Source: Lachnospiraceae bacterium AM93-12TA
GTDB lineage: Bacteria; Bacillota; Clostridia; Lachnospirales; Lachnospiraceae
Length of the DNA stretch: 29,679 bases
Direction of reading: 5' to 3'
Assembly: GCA_027698105.1 (NCBI GenBank)
Contig: JAQERH010000036.1
Span: 1-29,679 of the forward strand
The notes beneath the pieces were generated by a model. The model saw nothing but the letters and a program-made list of their open reading frames with translations. It was not told the origin of the DNA and did no database searches. This document shows positions 7,445 through 15,322 of the stretch, piece by piece; positions within the stretch are counted from its first letter, which is position 1; every line of letters begins with the position of its first letter. The position numbers and the translations under genes were made by a program.

Positions 7445-7754
7445 ACGTGTATTGATTTGTGTGGCGCTGATGGCACTGGTGACTTATATTCCCAGGGTTC
7501 TGCCAGTGACGATTTTCAGAAAACAGATTCGGTCGCGGTTTATCCGTTCTTTCCTGGATTATACACCCTATGCCGTTTTAGGGGCGCTGACCTTTCCAGA
7601 TGTCTTTTTCAGTACAGGCCACCTGTTTTCCGCGGCAGGAGGAACTGCTGTGGCTGTAGTGTTAGGATATAAAGGGAAGAGTCTGGTGGTAGTGGCAGTA
7701 GCTGCTATTCTTGCAGTTTATGTGCTGGAGCTGCTTGCCGGAGGCGCAGTTTAA
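7434..7754 (+). CDS. azlD: AzlD, branched-chain amino acid exporter small subunit
   Basis: A 106-residue membrane protein with about four hydrophobic helices. The family feature TYIPRVLPVTIFRK (about 17-30) and the FLDYTPYAVLGALTFPD region (about 41-57) are visible. Translation starts inside the azlC 3' end behind AGGAGG (7420-7425). It is needed with AzlC for export. The next gene, folD, follows after 74 bases without an obvious terminator. Confidence 0.92.
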   Translation: MELKRVLICVALMALVTYIPRVLPVTIFRKQIRSRFIRSFLDYTPYAVLGALTFPDVFFSTGHLFSAAGGTAVAVVLGYKGKSLVVVAVAAILAVYVLELLAGGAV

Positions 7755-7828
7755 GAGACTGCCGAGGGAGCAACTGGAATAAGGCGAATATACAAGACAG
7801 AGGACAAAAACAGAAACGAGGAGAGACA

Positions 7829-8674
7829 ATGATTACATTAAGAGGAGCAGAGGTTTCTGAAAAGCTGAAGGTACAGGTTCAGGAGGATTTAAACAGTCTG
7901 GGACGCATTCCAAGACTGGCTATTGTCCGGGTAGGGGAGAGTCCGGATGACATTTCCTATGAAAAAGGAGCTGTCAAGAAGATGGCTGCCTTTGGACTGG
8001 AGGCGGTGAAGTATACGTTTCCGGAGAACATTACAGATTCGGAGTTTAAGGCAGCATTCCGCCGTATTAACAGTGATCCAAAGATAGACGGAATTTTAGT
8101 TTTTCGCCCTCTGCCGGAACAGATTGTTCAGGAGGACATTGACAGAATGATTGATCCATTAAAGGATCTGGATGGAATTTCCCCGGTAAATATTGCCAAG
8201 GTTTTCAGTGGAGACAATACAGGCTTTGCCCCTTGTACTGCTGAAGCGGTGATGGATATTCTGCGCTTTAACGGAATTTCTCCAGCCGGAAAGCGGGCTG
8301 TGATTGTAGGCAGGAGCATGGTGGTGGGAAGACCTCTGGCCATGCTGTTTCTTCAGGAAAATGCTACAGTGACAGTCTGCCATACAAAGACAGTAGATTT
8401 GCCCAAATTGTGCAGAAGTGCAGATATCCTGGTGGTGGCAGCAGGATGCGCCAACATGGTGGACAGACGTTTTGTCCAGCCGGGAGCAGTTGTGATTGAC
8501 GTGGGAATCAATGTGGATGAGAACGGAAAGCTCTGCGGAGACGTAGATTTTAAGGATATTGAGGGAACGGCGTCCATGGCGACTCCAGTGCCGGGCGGCG
8601 TGGGTTCTGTGACGACCTCTGTGCTGGCCAAACGCCTGGTTCACGCAGCCCGCCTGCAGGAGAAGGAAGCTTAG
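7829..8674 (+). CDS. folD: FolD-type methylene-tetrahydrofolate dehydrogenase, variant active site
   Basis: A 281-residue member of the FolD family, which oxidises 5,10-methylene-THF to methenyl-THF and normally also hydrolyses it to 10-formyl-THF. The NAD(P) domain shows VIVGRSMVVGRPLAMLF (about 153-169), and TPVPGGVGSVT is near 250-260. The substrate loop reads DDISYEKGAVKK (40-51). Tyr44 and Lys50 are kept, but the position of the catalytic lysine (human Lys56) is Ala48. The usual Gln (human Gln100) in LVQLP is Phe92 in LVFRP; Asp115 in KDLDG is kept. Lys56 and Gln100 are needed for the cyclohydrolase step, so this enzyme may act mainly as a dehydrogenase. The start ATG lies behind GAGGAGAG. 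It follows azlCD. Confidence 0.9.
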   Translation: MITLRGAEVSEKLKVQVQEDLNSLGRIPRLAIVRVGESPDDISYEKGAVKKMAAFGLEAVKYTFPENITDSEFKAAFRRINSDPKIDGILVFRPLPEQIVQEDIDRMIDPLKDLDGISPVNIAKVFSGDNTGFAPCTAEAVMDILRFNGISPAGKRAVIVGRSMVVGRPLAMLFLQENATVTVCHTKTVDLPKLCRSADILVVAAGCANMVDRRFVQPGAVVIDVGINVDENGKLCGDVDFKDIEGTASMATPVPGGVGSVTTSVLAKRLVHAARLQEKEA

Positions 8675-8738
8675 AAAGTTTCAGAAAATTGACATAGGAC
8701 GTTAAGAAAAAAGAAAAATATTATGTTTCATTTTCCTG

Positions 8739-8744
8739 TATAAT
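8739..8744 (+). promoter_or_regulatory. Possible -10 element for the SIMPL gene
   Basis: A perfect TATAAT 49 bases before the SIMPL-protein ATG. No good -35 lies at 16-18 bases; TTGACA at 8689-8694 is too far (44 bases). Marked as a partial promoter only. Confidence 0.35.
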
Positions 8745-8792
8745 GAAAGAAAAAAGAGACAGAAAAGATAAAAACCAGGAGGAGGGATCAGT

Positions 8793-9539
8793 ATGAAGAG
8801 AAGAGGACTCGTTTTATCTGCTATACTGGCGGGGGCGTTGATGACAACTGCCTGTGCAGCCCAGGCAGGAACAGGAACTGCCGCTGCAGGCGCTTCCCAG
8901 CAGAAGGTAATTAACGTAACTGCATCGGAAACTGTGACGGCGGAGCCAGATATTGCAGAACTGGAGCTTATGGTTTATTCTCAGGCAACGGATGCGAAAA
9001 CCTGTCAGACCCAGAACAGTACGGATCTTGAAAAAACAGTGGAGGCGCTGAAGGGACAGGGAATAGCGGAGACATCCATTCAGACATACAGCTTTGGACT
9101 GAATCCTATCTATGACTGGGATGCAGGAAAGGCCATTACAGGATATGAGATGGAGACGCGGCTTACTGTAAAGGACATCCCCATTGAGCAGGTGGGAGAC
9201 GTGTTATCCTCTGTGGTGGATGCAGGCGTTAATCGGATTGATGCTGTATCTTACCTTTGCAGCTCCTTTGACGAGAAATATGAGGAAGCGCTTCAGCTGG
9301 CTATTGCAAATGGAAAGAAGAAGGCGGAAGCTATGGCTGAGGCAGGGGGATGCTCCATTGGGCAGACGATTTCTATCAGCGAGCTCAGCTCAGACCAGTC
9401 GGCCCGACCTGTTGAAACAAAGATTATGGCTCTGGAGACTGCCAGAGTAGACATGGAGGCAGACATGAATGCAATGGCTGCCATGGGCGGAGAGGTGGAA
9501 ATTGAAGCTTCTGTTTCCATAGATTTTGCAATTAAATAG
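8793..9539 (+). CDS. SIMPL (DUF541) domain exported protein
   Basis: A 248-residue exported protein. A basic start (MKRRG) and hydrophobic stretch to about residue 20 end in MTTAC, so Cys21 could be a lipidation site, although the -3 residue is Thr rather than the usual Leu. The mature part is a SIMPL/DUF541 domain (PF04402), seen in the opening VINVTASETVTAEPDIAELEL (about 39-59, quoted here in two parts of the fold), the YEMETRLTVKD strand near 120 and the closing VEIEASVSIDFAIK. Members form oligomeric periplasmic or surface assemblies of poorly known function. AGGAGG precedes the ATG. The gene is monocistronic or reads into the hairpin at 9558. Confidence 0.85.
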   Translation: MKRRGLVLSAILAGALMTTACAAQAGTGTAAAGASQQKVINVTASETVTAEPDIAELELMVYSQATDAKTCQTQNSTDLEKTVEALKGQGIAETSIQTYSFGLNPIYDWDAGKAITGYEMETRLTVKDIPIEQVGDVLSSVVDAGVNRIDAVSYLCSSFDEKYEEALQLAIANGKKKAEAMAEAGGCSIGQTISISELSSDQSARPVETKIMALETARVDMEADMNAMAAMGGEVEIEASVSIDFAIK

Positions 9540-9557
9540 AAAAAATGTGCATAGAAT

Positions 9558-9605
9558 CTCCATGGGGAGGGATACTAGAGGTATCTTAAACCATGGAGGT
9601 TTTTT
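9558..9605 (+). terminator. Terminator-like hairpin overlapping the ribosome site of the next gene
   Basis: Outer stem CTCCATGG (9558-9565) with CCATGGAG (9591-9598), a symmetric 5/5 internal loop, inner stem GATAC/GTATC (9571-9575, 9581-9585), then T's at 9600-9605. It fits a terminator of the SIMPL gene, yet the 3' arm includes the GGAGG (9595-9599) that serves the ATG at 9609. Confidence 0.65.
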
Positions 9606-9608
9606 ATT

Positions 9609-10043
9609 ATGTGGGGAACGATTACAGCTCTGCTCTCAGGAGCGCTGATGAGCATTCAGGGAGTGTTTAACACAGAGGTGACGAAGCAGACTGGCACATG
9701 GGTTGCATCGGGATGGGTGCAGGCGTCTGCCTTTTTAACCTGCGTGGTGTTCTGGCTGTTTTCAGGCAGGGAACAGATCGGTGGGCTGCTTCAGGTGGAG
9801 CCGAAATATATGCTGGCCGGAGGTGTGATAGGGGCATTTATTACCTTTACTGTGATCAAAAGCATGGGAGCCCTGGGACCGGCTAAGGCAGCTCTTCTGA
9901 TTGTGGTGAGCCAGATTCTGGTGGCCTACGGGATTGAGGTGCTGGGCCTGTTCGGAGTGGATAAGGCAGGTTTTCAGTGGCGCAAGGCCATAGGGACAGC
10001 TGTGGTTGTGGCCGGAATTATTATGTTTCAGTGGGAAAGCTGA
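9609..10043 (+). CDS. YdcZ-type small DMT transporter (DUF606)
   Basis: A 144-residue integral membrane protein with about five hydrophobic helices, matching the short one-domain DUF606/YdcZ branch (PF04657) of the drug/metabolite transporter superfamily. These often act as pairs or dimers. Features seen are the opening GTITALLSGALMSIQGVFN (about 3-21), with the family's conserved Q and N, and KAALLIVVSQILVAYGIE near 96-113. The substrate is unknown. GGAGG at 9595-9599 lies 9 bases before the ATG and is inside the 3' arm of a hairpin. Only one copy is present here. Confidence 0.85.
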   Translation: MWGTITALLSGALMSIQGVFNTEVTKQTGTWVASGWVQASAFLTCVVFWLFSGREQIGGLLQVEPKYMLAGGVIGAFITFTVIKSMGALGPAKAALLIVVSQILVAYGIEVLGLFGVDKAGFQWRKAIGTAVVVAGIIMFQWES

Positions 10044-10054
10044 CGATTTAGTGC

Positions 10055-10083
10055 TTGTGTTTGACAGGGGTTTTAGGTAGAAT
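10055..10083 (+). promoter_or_regulatory. Possible promoter for the SLBB/ComEA gene
   Basis: TTGTGT (10055-10060), 17 bases, TAGAAT (10078-10083). Moderate fit to sigma-A, 56 bases before the next ATG. Confidence 0.4.
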
Positions 10084-10138
10084 AGGAATACAGGCATAAC
10101 AGTATCTTCTGCCAGAAGGACAGGAGGTACCGATACAT

Positions 10139-10876
10139 ATGAAAAAAGAAGAGGCAGCAGGCCGGAGGAAGATAATATCTGCTGTGTTGTGTATGATGGC
10201 AGCCGGGATATGTTACAGCTGCAGCTGCATGGGCAGAGGAGGCTTGAGCAGTCAGACTGAAACCAGAATTGTGATAGGAGAGACTGGAAGTGAGGCGGGG
10301 CTGGAACAGGAGAGCCCTTCCCTGGAATCAGAGACAGTTAGGGAAGAGATTTCCAATACTCCGGAGACGGAAACGTCACAGGAGACAGACTATGTCTATG
10401 TCCATGTCTGCGGTCAGGTAGTTTCTCCAGGTGTGTATCAGCTTTTAAAGGGAAGCCGCGTATATGAGGCGGTGGCTCTGGCGGGAGGCTGTACAGAGAC
10501 GGGAGCGCCGGACTGGCTGAATATGGCTCAGGAGGTCACGGATGGTATGAAAATCCAGGTTCCGGATCAGGAGACGGTCAGACGTCTTATGGAGGAACAG
10601 CCTGCCAAGACTGAGCTGATCCAGATACCAGGCTCTGCCCAGGAAGGATCAGGCAGAGCCGAAGCCCAGACATCCCGGTCTGGAGCTTTAGTGAATATTA
10701 ACACAGCTGATAAGGCTCAGCTGATGACGCTTCCCGGAATAGGAGAATCCCGTGCAGAGGCCATTATCCAGTATAGGGAGGAATATGGCGGTTTTCAGAA
10801 ACCAGAGGATATTATGAAGGTTTCCGGAATTAAGGAAGCTGCCTTTCAAAGGATAAAAGATAGTATCACAGTATGA
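10139..10876 (+). CDS. SLBB plus helix-hairpin-helix protein (ComEA family)
   Basis: A 245-residue protein anchored by one N-terminal membrane segment (about 11-28, Cys-rich), then a polar acidic linker to about 83. An SLBB domain follows (about 85-145, with VCGQVVSPGVYQL), and a pair of helix-hairpin-helix motifs at 184-243 (VNINTADKAQLMTLPGIG and the SGIKEAAFQRIKD hairpin). This is the ComEA layout: the extracellular HhH part binds incoming double-stranded DNA during natural uptake. comEB/comEC do not follow, so it may serve another DNA-binding role at the surface. AGGAGG at 10122-10127 precedes the ATG. The response regulator gene starts 23 bases downstream. Confidence 0.88.
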   Translation: MKKEEAAGRRKIISAVLCMMAAGICYSCSCMGRGGLSSQTETRIVIGETGSEAGLEQESPSLESETVREEISNTPETETSQETDYVYVHVCGQVVSPGVYQLLKGSRVYEAVALAGGCTETGAPDWLNMAQEVTDGMKIQVPDQETVRRLMEEQPAKTELIQIPGSAQEGSGRAEAQTSRSGALVNINTADKAQLMTLPGIGESRAEAIIQYREEYGGFQKPEDIMKVSGIKEAAFQRIKDSITV

Positions 10877-10899
10877 AAATGTGATGAAGAGGTGTGAGA

Positions 10900-11598
10900 A
10901 TGGCAAAGGTCTTAGTAGTAGATGATGAGAAATTGATTGTAAAGGGCATCCGTTTCAGCCTGGAGCAGGATGGGATGGAGGTGGACTGCGCGTACGATGG
11001 AGAAGAGGCGCTTCAGAAAGCCCGGGAGAAGGAGTATGACATGGTTCTGCTGGATGTGATGCTTCCCAAGAGGGACGGCTTTGAAGTCTGCCAGGCCATC
11101 CGGGAATTTTCGGAAATGCCGATTATTATGCTGACAGCTAAGGGCACAGATATGGATAAGATCCTGGGCCTGGAGTATGGTGCAGACGATTATGTGACCA
11201 AGCCATTCAATATTCTGGAGCTGAAGGCCAGAATCAAGGCGATTATGAGAAGAAATACCCGCCGCATGAAAAAAGAGGAAAAGCCCAAAAGCCATGTGAT
11301 TTCGGCCGGGGATTTGAAACTGGATACAGACAGCCGGCGAGTGTTTATTGCAGACAGGGAGATTAATCTGACAGCAAAGGAATTTGACCTTCTGGAACTT
11401 CTTGTCTGCCATCCCAATAAGGTTTACAGCCGCGAGGAGCTTCTGGGCTGTGTCTGGGGAAACAAGGCGGCAGCAGGCGGAGACGTGCGGACAGTGGATG
11501 TTCATGTGAGACGTCTTCGTGAAAAGATTGAGCCGAGTCCCAGCGACCCCAAATATGTGCATACCAAGTGGGGAGTGGGATATTATTTCAGGGCATAG
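10900..11598 (+). CDS. OmpR/PhoB-family response regulator, no adjacent kinase
   Basis: A 232-residue two-component regulator. The receiver domain (1-118) has the acidic pair Asp8/Asp9, phospho-acceptor Asp52 in LLDVMLP, Thr79 and Lys101. The C-terminal winged helix (about 134-232) has LTAKEFDLLELL, VRTVDVHVRRLREKIE and the closing GVGYYFRA wing, as in WalR/PhoP relatives. An AAGAGG site is spaced for the ATG at 10900; the in-frame GTG at 10894 is less likely. No sensor kinase follows. The neighbours are the ComEA-like gene upstream and a GNAT gene downstream, so its kinase must be encoded elsewhere. Confidence 0.93.
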   Translation: MAKVLVVDDEKLIVKGIRFSLEQDGMEVDCAYDGEEALQKAREKEYDMVLLDVMLPKRDGFEVCQAIREFSEMPIIMLTAKGTDMDKILGLEYGADDYVTKPFNILELKARIKAIMRRNTRRMKKEEKPKSHVISAGDLKLDTDSRRVFIADREINLTAKEFDLLELLVCHPNKVYSREELLGCVWGNKAAAGGDVRTVDVHVRRLREKIEPSPSDPKYVHTKWGVGYYFRA

Positions 11599-11626
11599 CG
11601 ATGAGAGCGGCCCGCCCGCAAAACTG

Positions 11627-11653
11627 TGAAAGCCCGGCTATGCCGGGCTTTCA
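11627..11653 (+). terminator. Strong GC hairpin after the response regulator
   Basis: A 12-bp perfect stem (11627-11638 with 11642-11653) with a 3-base loop. The T's are inside the stem and no long T tract follows, so termination may be partial. Confidence 0.55.
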
Positions 11654-11705
11654 GCTCGCTTTGGCAGAAAAAGAACTGTAAAAGAAAATAAACATGCAGG
11701 AGAAG

Positions 11706-12215
11706 ATGGATAGAAAGATGGATATTAAAATCAGAACAGTAAAGCCAGAGGATCTGGATTCAGTAACAGCTGTGGAGGCAGAGTGCTTTCCAGAAGCAGA
11801 GGCAGCAGGCAGGGCAGATTTTGAGAGGCGTATCAGAACCTTTCCGGAGAGCTTCCTGATTGCGGAAAAGAATGGACAGATGATAGGATTTATTAACGGG
11901 TGTGTGACAGATGAGAACACGATCTGTGATGAAATGTATGAGAATGAGTCGTTTCATCAGGAGAGAGGTGCATACCAGAGCGTGTTTGGACTGGATGTCA
12001 TTCCACAGGAGAGAAATAAGGGAACAGCAGAGCTTCTGATGCGGGCGCTTATGGAGCGGGCCAGAAAGGCAGGAAGAAAAGGCATGATTCTCACCTGTAA
12101 GGATCGTCTGATTCACTACTACGAAAAATTTGGTTATGTAAACTATGGAATTTCAAAATCAGTTCATGGAAATGTAGTATGGTATGATATGCGTCTGGAG
12201 TTTGACGAGCAGTAA
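11706..12215 (+). CDS. GNAT-family N-acetyltransferase
   Basis: A small (about 170 residues) GNAT enzyme of the RimI-like or arylalkylamine-acetyltransferase-like type. It opens with IKIRTVKPEDLDSVTAVEAECFP (split over 8-29) and has the acetyl-CoA motif LDVIPQERNKGTAELLM near 96-112, with R/Q-x-x-G-x-A. The tail YYEKFGYVNYG is the usual last strand pair. Start is uncertain among ATGs at 11694, 11706 and 11718: AGGAG at 11698-11702 is too close to 11706 and rather far from 11718, while 11694 lacks a site. It ends 12 bases before the DUF6320 gene, so it probably belongs to that operon. Confidence 0.85.
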   Translation: MDRKMDIKIRTVKPEDLDSVTAVEAECFPEAEAAGRADFERRIRTFPESFLIAEKNGQMIGFINGCVTDENTICDEMYENESFHQERGAYQSVFGLDVIPQERNKGTAELLMRALMERARKAGRKGMILTCKDRLIHYYEKFGYVNYGISKSVHGNVVWYDMRLEFDEQ

Positions 12216-12227
12216 AAAGAGGCTGAA

Positions 12228-14138
12228 ATGAAGAGATGGAAGGACAGAAAGCGTTTTCAGGGAGCCAGCTGGAGACGTCTTGACAATACAGGAAAGCTGT
12301 TTGCTATGGTGACCGGCGAGGATTTGAGCAATGTATTCCGAGTCAGTGCAGTGCTGACAGAGGAGGTAGAGGAGGAACGGCTTCAAAGGGCTCTGAACCA
12401 GACACTTCCGGAGTTTCAGGTGTTCCAGGTGAAGCTGAGACGTGGTTTTTTCTGGAATTATTTTGAGACGAATACCAGAAAGCCGGAAGTGGAGCAGGAA
12501 ACGTCCTATCCCTGCCGTTTTATAGAGCCGCACAGCAGCCAGATGTATCTGTTCCGCGTCAGTTTTTTTAAAAAGCGGATTAATTTCGAGGTTTTTCATG
12601 GTCTGACAGACGGCATGGGAGCTATGAATTTTCTAAAGAAGCTGGTGGAAAATTATCTGAAACTGGGAGAACAAGAAGCTTCTGAAGAAGAGGAGATAGC
12701 GGCGGAAGCAAAAGAAAACAGCCAGGAAATACTCCAAAGAGAAGCCGGATACAGTGATGACGGATATCTGTTTCACTACAGCCGCGGAAAAAAAGGAACC
12801 ATTACAGGATATGAGAAAAAACGGGCGTTTCAGCTGAAAGGGAAAAATCTGCCCTTCGGAGAGACAGCTGTTTTTCATGGTTATTTGAATTTAAAGAAAT
12901 TTAAGGCTCTGTGTCATGAAAAGCAGGTCAGCATGACAAAATATCTGGCAGCGCTTCTTTTGTGGTCCCTGATTCAGGTATATCTGGATGGAGAGACGAA
13001 GGAAGAACCGGTAGCAGTCAATCTTCCCATTAATCTGAGAGCATTTTTCAAGTCTGATACCATGGCTAATTTTTTTGCTGTGACCAATATTTCCTTTCCC
13101 GCGCACAGAAGGCCAGAATCGTTTGATGAGGTGCTTTTGGAAGTCAGTCGGCAGATGGATGAAAAGATTGTCAGGGATCGCCTGGAGGAAACCATTGCCA
13201 GCAATGTATCCCAGGAGAAAAAGTGGTATGTGAGAATTACGCCTCTGGCTTTAAAACATCTGATTACAGGAATGATATTTGCGAAGAATACCAAAGGCTA
13301 TACGCTGACTCTGTCTAACCTGGGACCGATAGCCGTGGAGGAGCCATTTCAGGAGAAAATAGAAGATTTTCATGTGGTAATAGGAGTTTCTCCCCGACAG
13401 CCGGTAAAGTGTGGCGTAATGGCTTTTGGGGATACGGTGGATTTAACTTTTTCCAGCGTCAAGGCGGACAGACGCCTTCCCGACTATGTGTATGGCCAGC
13501 TGGAGCAGGCAGGGCTTCTGACTGGAAGAGAAGAGAATGGAGCATTTGCCTCTGAGTTTGACAGAGGAAGCTATCCGGAGATGACAGAGGAGAAGAACCG
13601 GATTAAGAAAGCGGCCCCCTGGTTTTATGGAGCGCTTCTGGCAGCAGCAGTGATTACAGGCATTGTTAATGCGGCCACCTACAGATGGCTGGGAAGATGG
13701 TGGTCCGTGCTTTCTATTGCAGGCATTGCTTACGCGGCTATGACAGTACGGTTCTCTATTTTGAGGCATTCCAGTCTGGCCGGGCGGCTGGTAAGGCAGT
13801 CTTTAGGAGCCTGTGTGATCCTGGCTTTGATTGACTGGTTCTGCGGTTATGGGGGATGGGCCTTCAACTATGCGATTCCCTGCGTACTCCTGTTTAATGT
13901 AGTCGCAGTGGGAGGACTGATGGCTCTGAACCGGCTGAACTGGCAGATACACTTTATGTACCAGATTGTGATTACTCTGTTTACCATGATACCGCTGGCG
14001 CTGTGGTGGGCCGGTCTGGTGACAAAGCCGTTTTTATCGCTGTTTACAGCGGGGACCGCATTTTTGCTCCTGGCAGTTACCGCAGCGGTGGGAACGAGAA
14101 GCGTAAAGAGAGAGCTGGGAAGAAGGTTTCATATTTAG
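12228..14138 (+). CDS. HxxxDG acyltransferase-like protein with C-terminal membrane domain (DUF6320)
   Basis: A 636-residue two-part protein. The N-terminal part (about 10-425) has the fold signature of condensation, wax-ester synthase and alcohol O-acetyltransferase enzymes. His124 and Asp128-Gly129 form the HxxxDG motif in VFHGLTDGMGAM, and a later NLPINLRAFFKSDTMANFF stretch (about 265-283) and the LSNLGPI segment are typical too. The C-terminal part (about 462-630) has about six hydrophobic helices that I recognise as DUF6320-like. An acyl transfer from a carrier or CoA to a hydroxyl or amine acceptor at the membrane is the likely reaction; substrate unknown. AAAGAGG precedes the ATG. The esterase gene follows after 14 bases. 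Confidence 0.75.
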   Translation: MKRWKDRKRFQGASWRRLDNTGKLFAMVTGEDLSNVFRVSAVLTEEVEEERLQRALNQTLPEFQVFQVKLRRGFFWNYFETNTRKPEVEQETSYPCRFIEPHSSQMYLFRVSFFKKRINFEVFHGLTDGMGAMNFLKKLVENYLKLGEQEASEEEEIAAEAKENSQEILQREAGYSDDGYLFHYSRGKKGTITGYEKKRAFQLKGKNLPFGETAVFHGYLNLKKFKALCHEKQVSMTKYLAALLLWSLIQVYLDGETKEEPVAVNLPINLRAFFKSDTMANFFAVTNISFPAHRRPESFDEVLLEVSRQMDEKIVRDRLEETIASNVSQEKKWYVRITPLALKHLITGMIFAKNTKGYTLTLSNLGPIAVEEPFQEKIEDFHVVIGVSPRQPVKCGVMAFGDTVDLTFSSVKADRRLPDYVYGQLEQAGLLTGREENGAFASEFDRGSYPEMTEEKNRIKKAAPWFYGALLAAAVITGIVNAATYRWLGRWWSVLSIAGIAYAAMTVRFSILRHSSLAGRLVRQSLGACVILALIDWFCGYGGWAFNYAIPCVLLFNVVAVGGLMALNRLNWQIHFMYQIVITLFTMIPLALWWAGLVTKPFLSLFTAGTAFLLLAVTAAVGTRSVKRELGRRFHI

Positions 14139-14152
14139 AAGAGGGATAAAAG

Positions 14153-15322
14153 ATGAACAGCAGACAGAAGAAGAGACAGAAAAAGAGAGAAAGAATCAGA
14201 CCTCAGGCAGTAGAAAAGAGAGAAGAGAATAAAAAGGGAGCGGAAAAGCGGGAGGAGGTCAGCGCCATTGGCCGGCTGACAAGAGAGATGGTCAGCGATG
14301 TGATGGAGACAGCGCTGAAAAAGCCAATCCAGACAGGTGAATTCAGAAAGCGTCCAGTGGAACCGGCCTGGAGATGTCCGGCCGGCTATGTCTATAAGCT
14401 GGTGGAGTCTGATACCTGTACCATGGAATATCTGACCCCGGAGGACGCGGTGACCGGACGGGTGATTCTGCAGCTTCACGGAGGCGGCTACATTGGCCCC
14501 ATGAAAAATATTTACCGCCGTTTTGCAGTCCGCTATTCTAAACTCAGTTATGGCGCTGATGTGCTGAGCGTGGATTACCGGGTAGCGCCGGAACATCCTT
14601 TTCCGGCAGCCCTTGAAGACGCTGTGGCCGGATACCGCTGGCTTCTGGAGGAAAAAGGCTATGAGCCGGAAAAAATTGTAATTGCCGGGGATTCTGCCGG
14701 AGGAGGGCTGGCCCTTTCACTTGTCATGTATTTAAAGGATCAGGGCATTCCGCTTCCGGGAGGAATTATCACTATGTCCCCATGGACGGATGTAACTCTC
14801 AGTGGAGAATCTTATGAAGGCAACTATGAGATCGATCCTCTGTTTGGCAATTCAAAAGAAAATATGCTGTACCAGTGCAGCTATATTGGAGAGGCAGATC
14901 CGAAGAATCCGTATCTTTCTCCGCTGTTTGGCAGCTTTACCGGTTTTCCGCCTATGCTGATGCAGGTGGGAGAGTATGAGGTGCTGTTAAGCGATACAAT
15001 GCAGGTATCCCAGAAGGCTAAAAAGTCAGGCGTAAAGGTGCGGACTTCCGTCTATGCAGGAATGTTCCACGTATTTCAGATGGGCCTTGACCTGATTCCG
15101 GAGAGCCGGGAGGCATGGGAAGAGGCAGGAGAGTTTTTAAGGATTGTCTATGGAATTCAGAGGAATGATGATGGAAAATCAGTGAAAAAGGTAAAAAACA
15201 GAAGGCCTGAGGCAGAGGTAAGAGCAAAAGAACTGTTAAAGGCTATGATACGAGGAGAATTTTCCGGCAGCAGGAGGGAAAAAGACAGTGAAAATGACGG
15301 TGATTGCGGTAGGCAAAATTAA
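14153..15322 (+). CDS. Alpha/beta hydrolase, hormone-sensitive-lipase type esterase
   Basis: A 389-residue carboxylesterase. HGGGY at 109-113 forms the oxyanion hole, Ser181 sits in GDSAGGG (179-185), Asp281 in LLSDT, and His306 in GMFHVFQ. The phrase YRVAPEHPFPAALEDA (142-157) is diagnostic for this family. The first 36 residues are extremely rich in Lys, Arg and Glu with no signal peptide, and might be a nucleic-acid- or membrane-surface-contacting tail. GAGGG is spaced 8 bases from the ATG. The 3' end overlaps rlmH by 35 bases. Placed directly after a putative acyltransferase, it may remove or remodel the acyl group that protein attaches (inference). Confidence 0.88.
   Translation: MNSRQKKRQKKRERIRPQAVEKREENKKGAEKREEVSAIGRLTREMVSDVMETALKKPIQTGEFRKRPVEPAWRCPAGYVYKLVESDTCTMEYLTPEDAVTGRVILQLHGGGYIGPMKNIYRRFAVRYSKLSYGADVLSVDYRVAPEHPFPAALEDAVAGYRWLLEEKGYEPEKIVIAGDSAGGGLALSLVMYLKDQGIPLPGGIITMSPWTDVTLSGESYEGNYEIDPLFGNSKENMLYQCSYIGEADPKNPYLSPLFGSFTGFPPMLMQVGEYEVLLSDTMQVSQKAKKSGVKVRTSVYAGMFHVFQMGLDLIPESREAWEEAGEFLRIVYGIQRNDDGKSVKKVKNRRPEAEVRAKELLKAMIRGEFSGSRREKDSENDGDCGRQN

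Noticed and set aside
8689..8694. TTGACA upstream of the SIMPL gene as a -35 box
   Set aside because: The only good -10 (8739-8744) is 44 bases away, which no sigma-A promoter uses.
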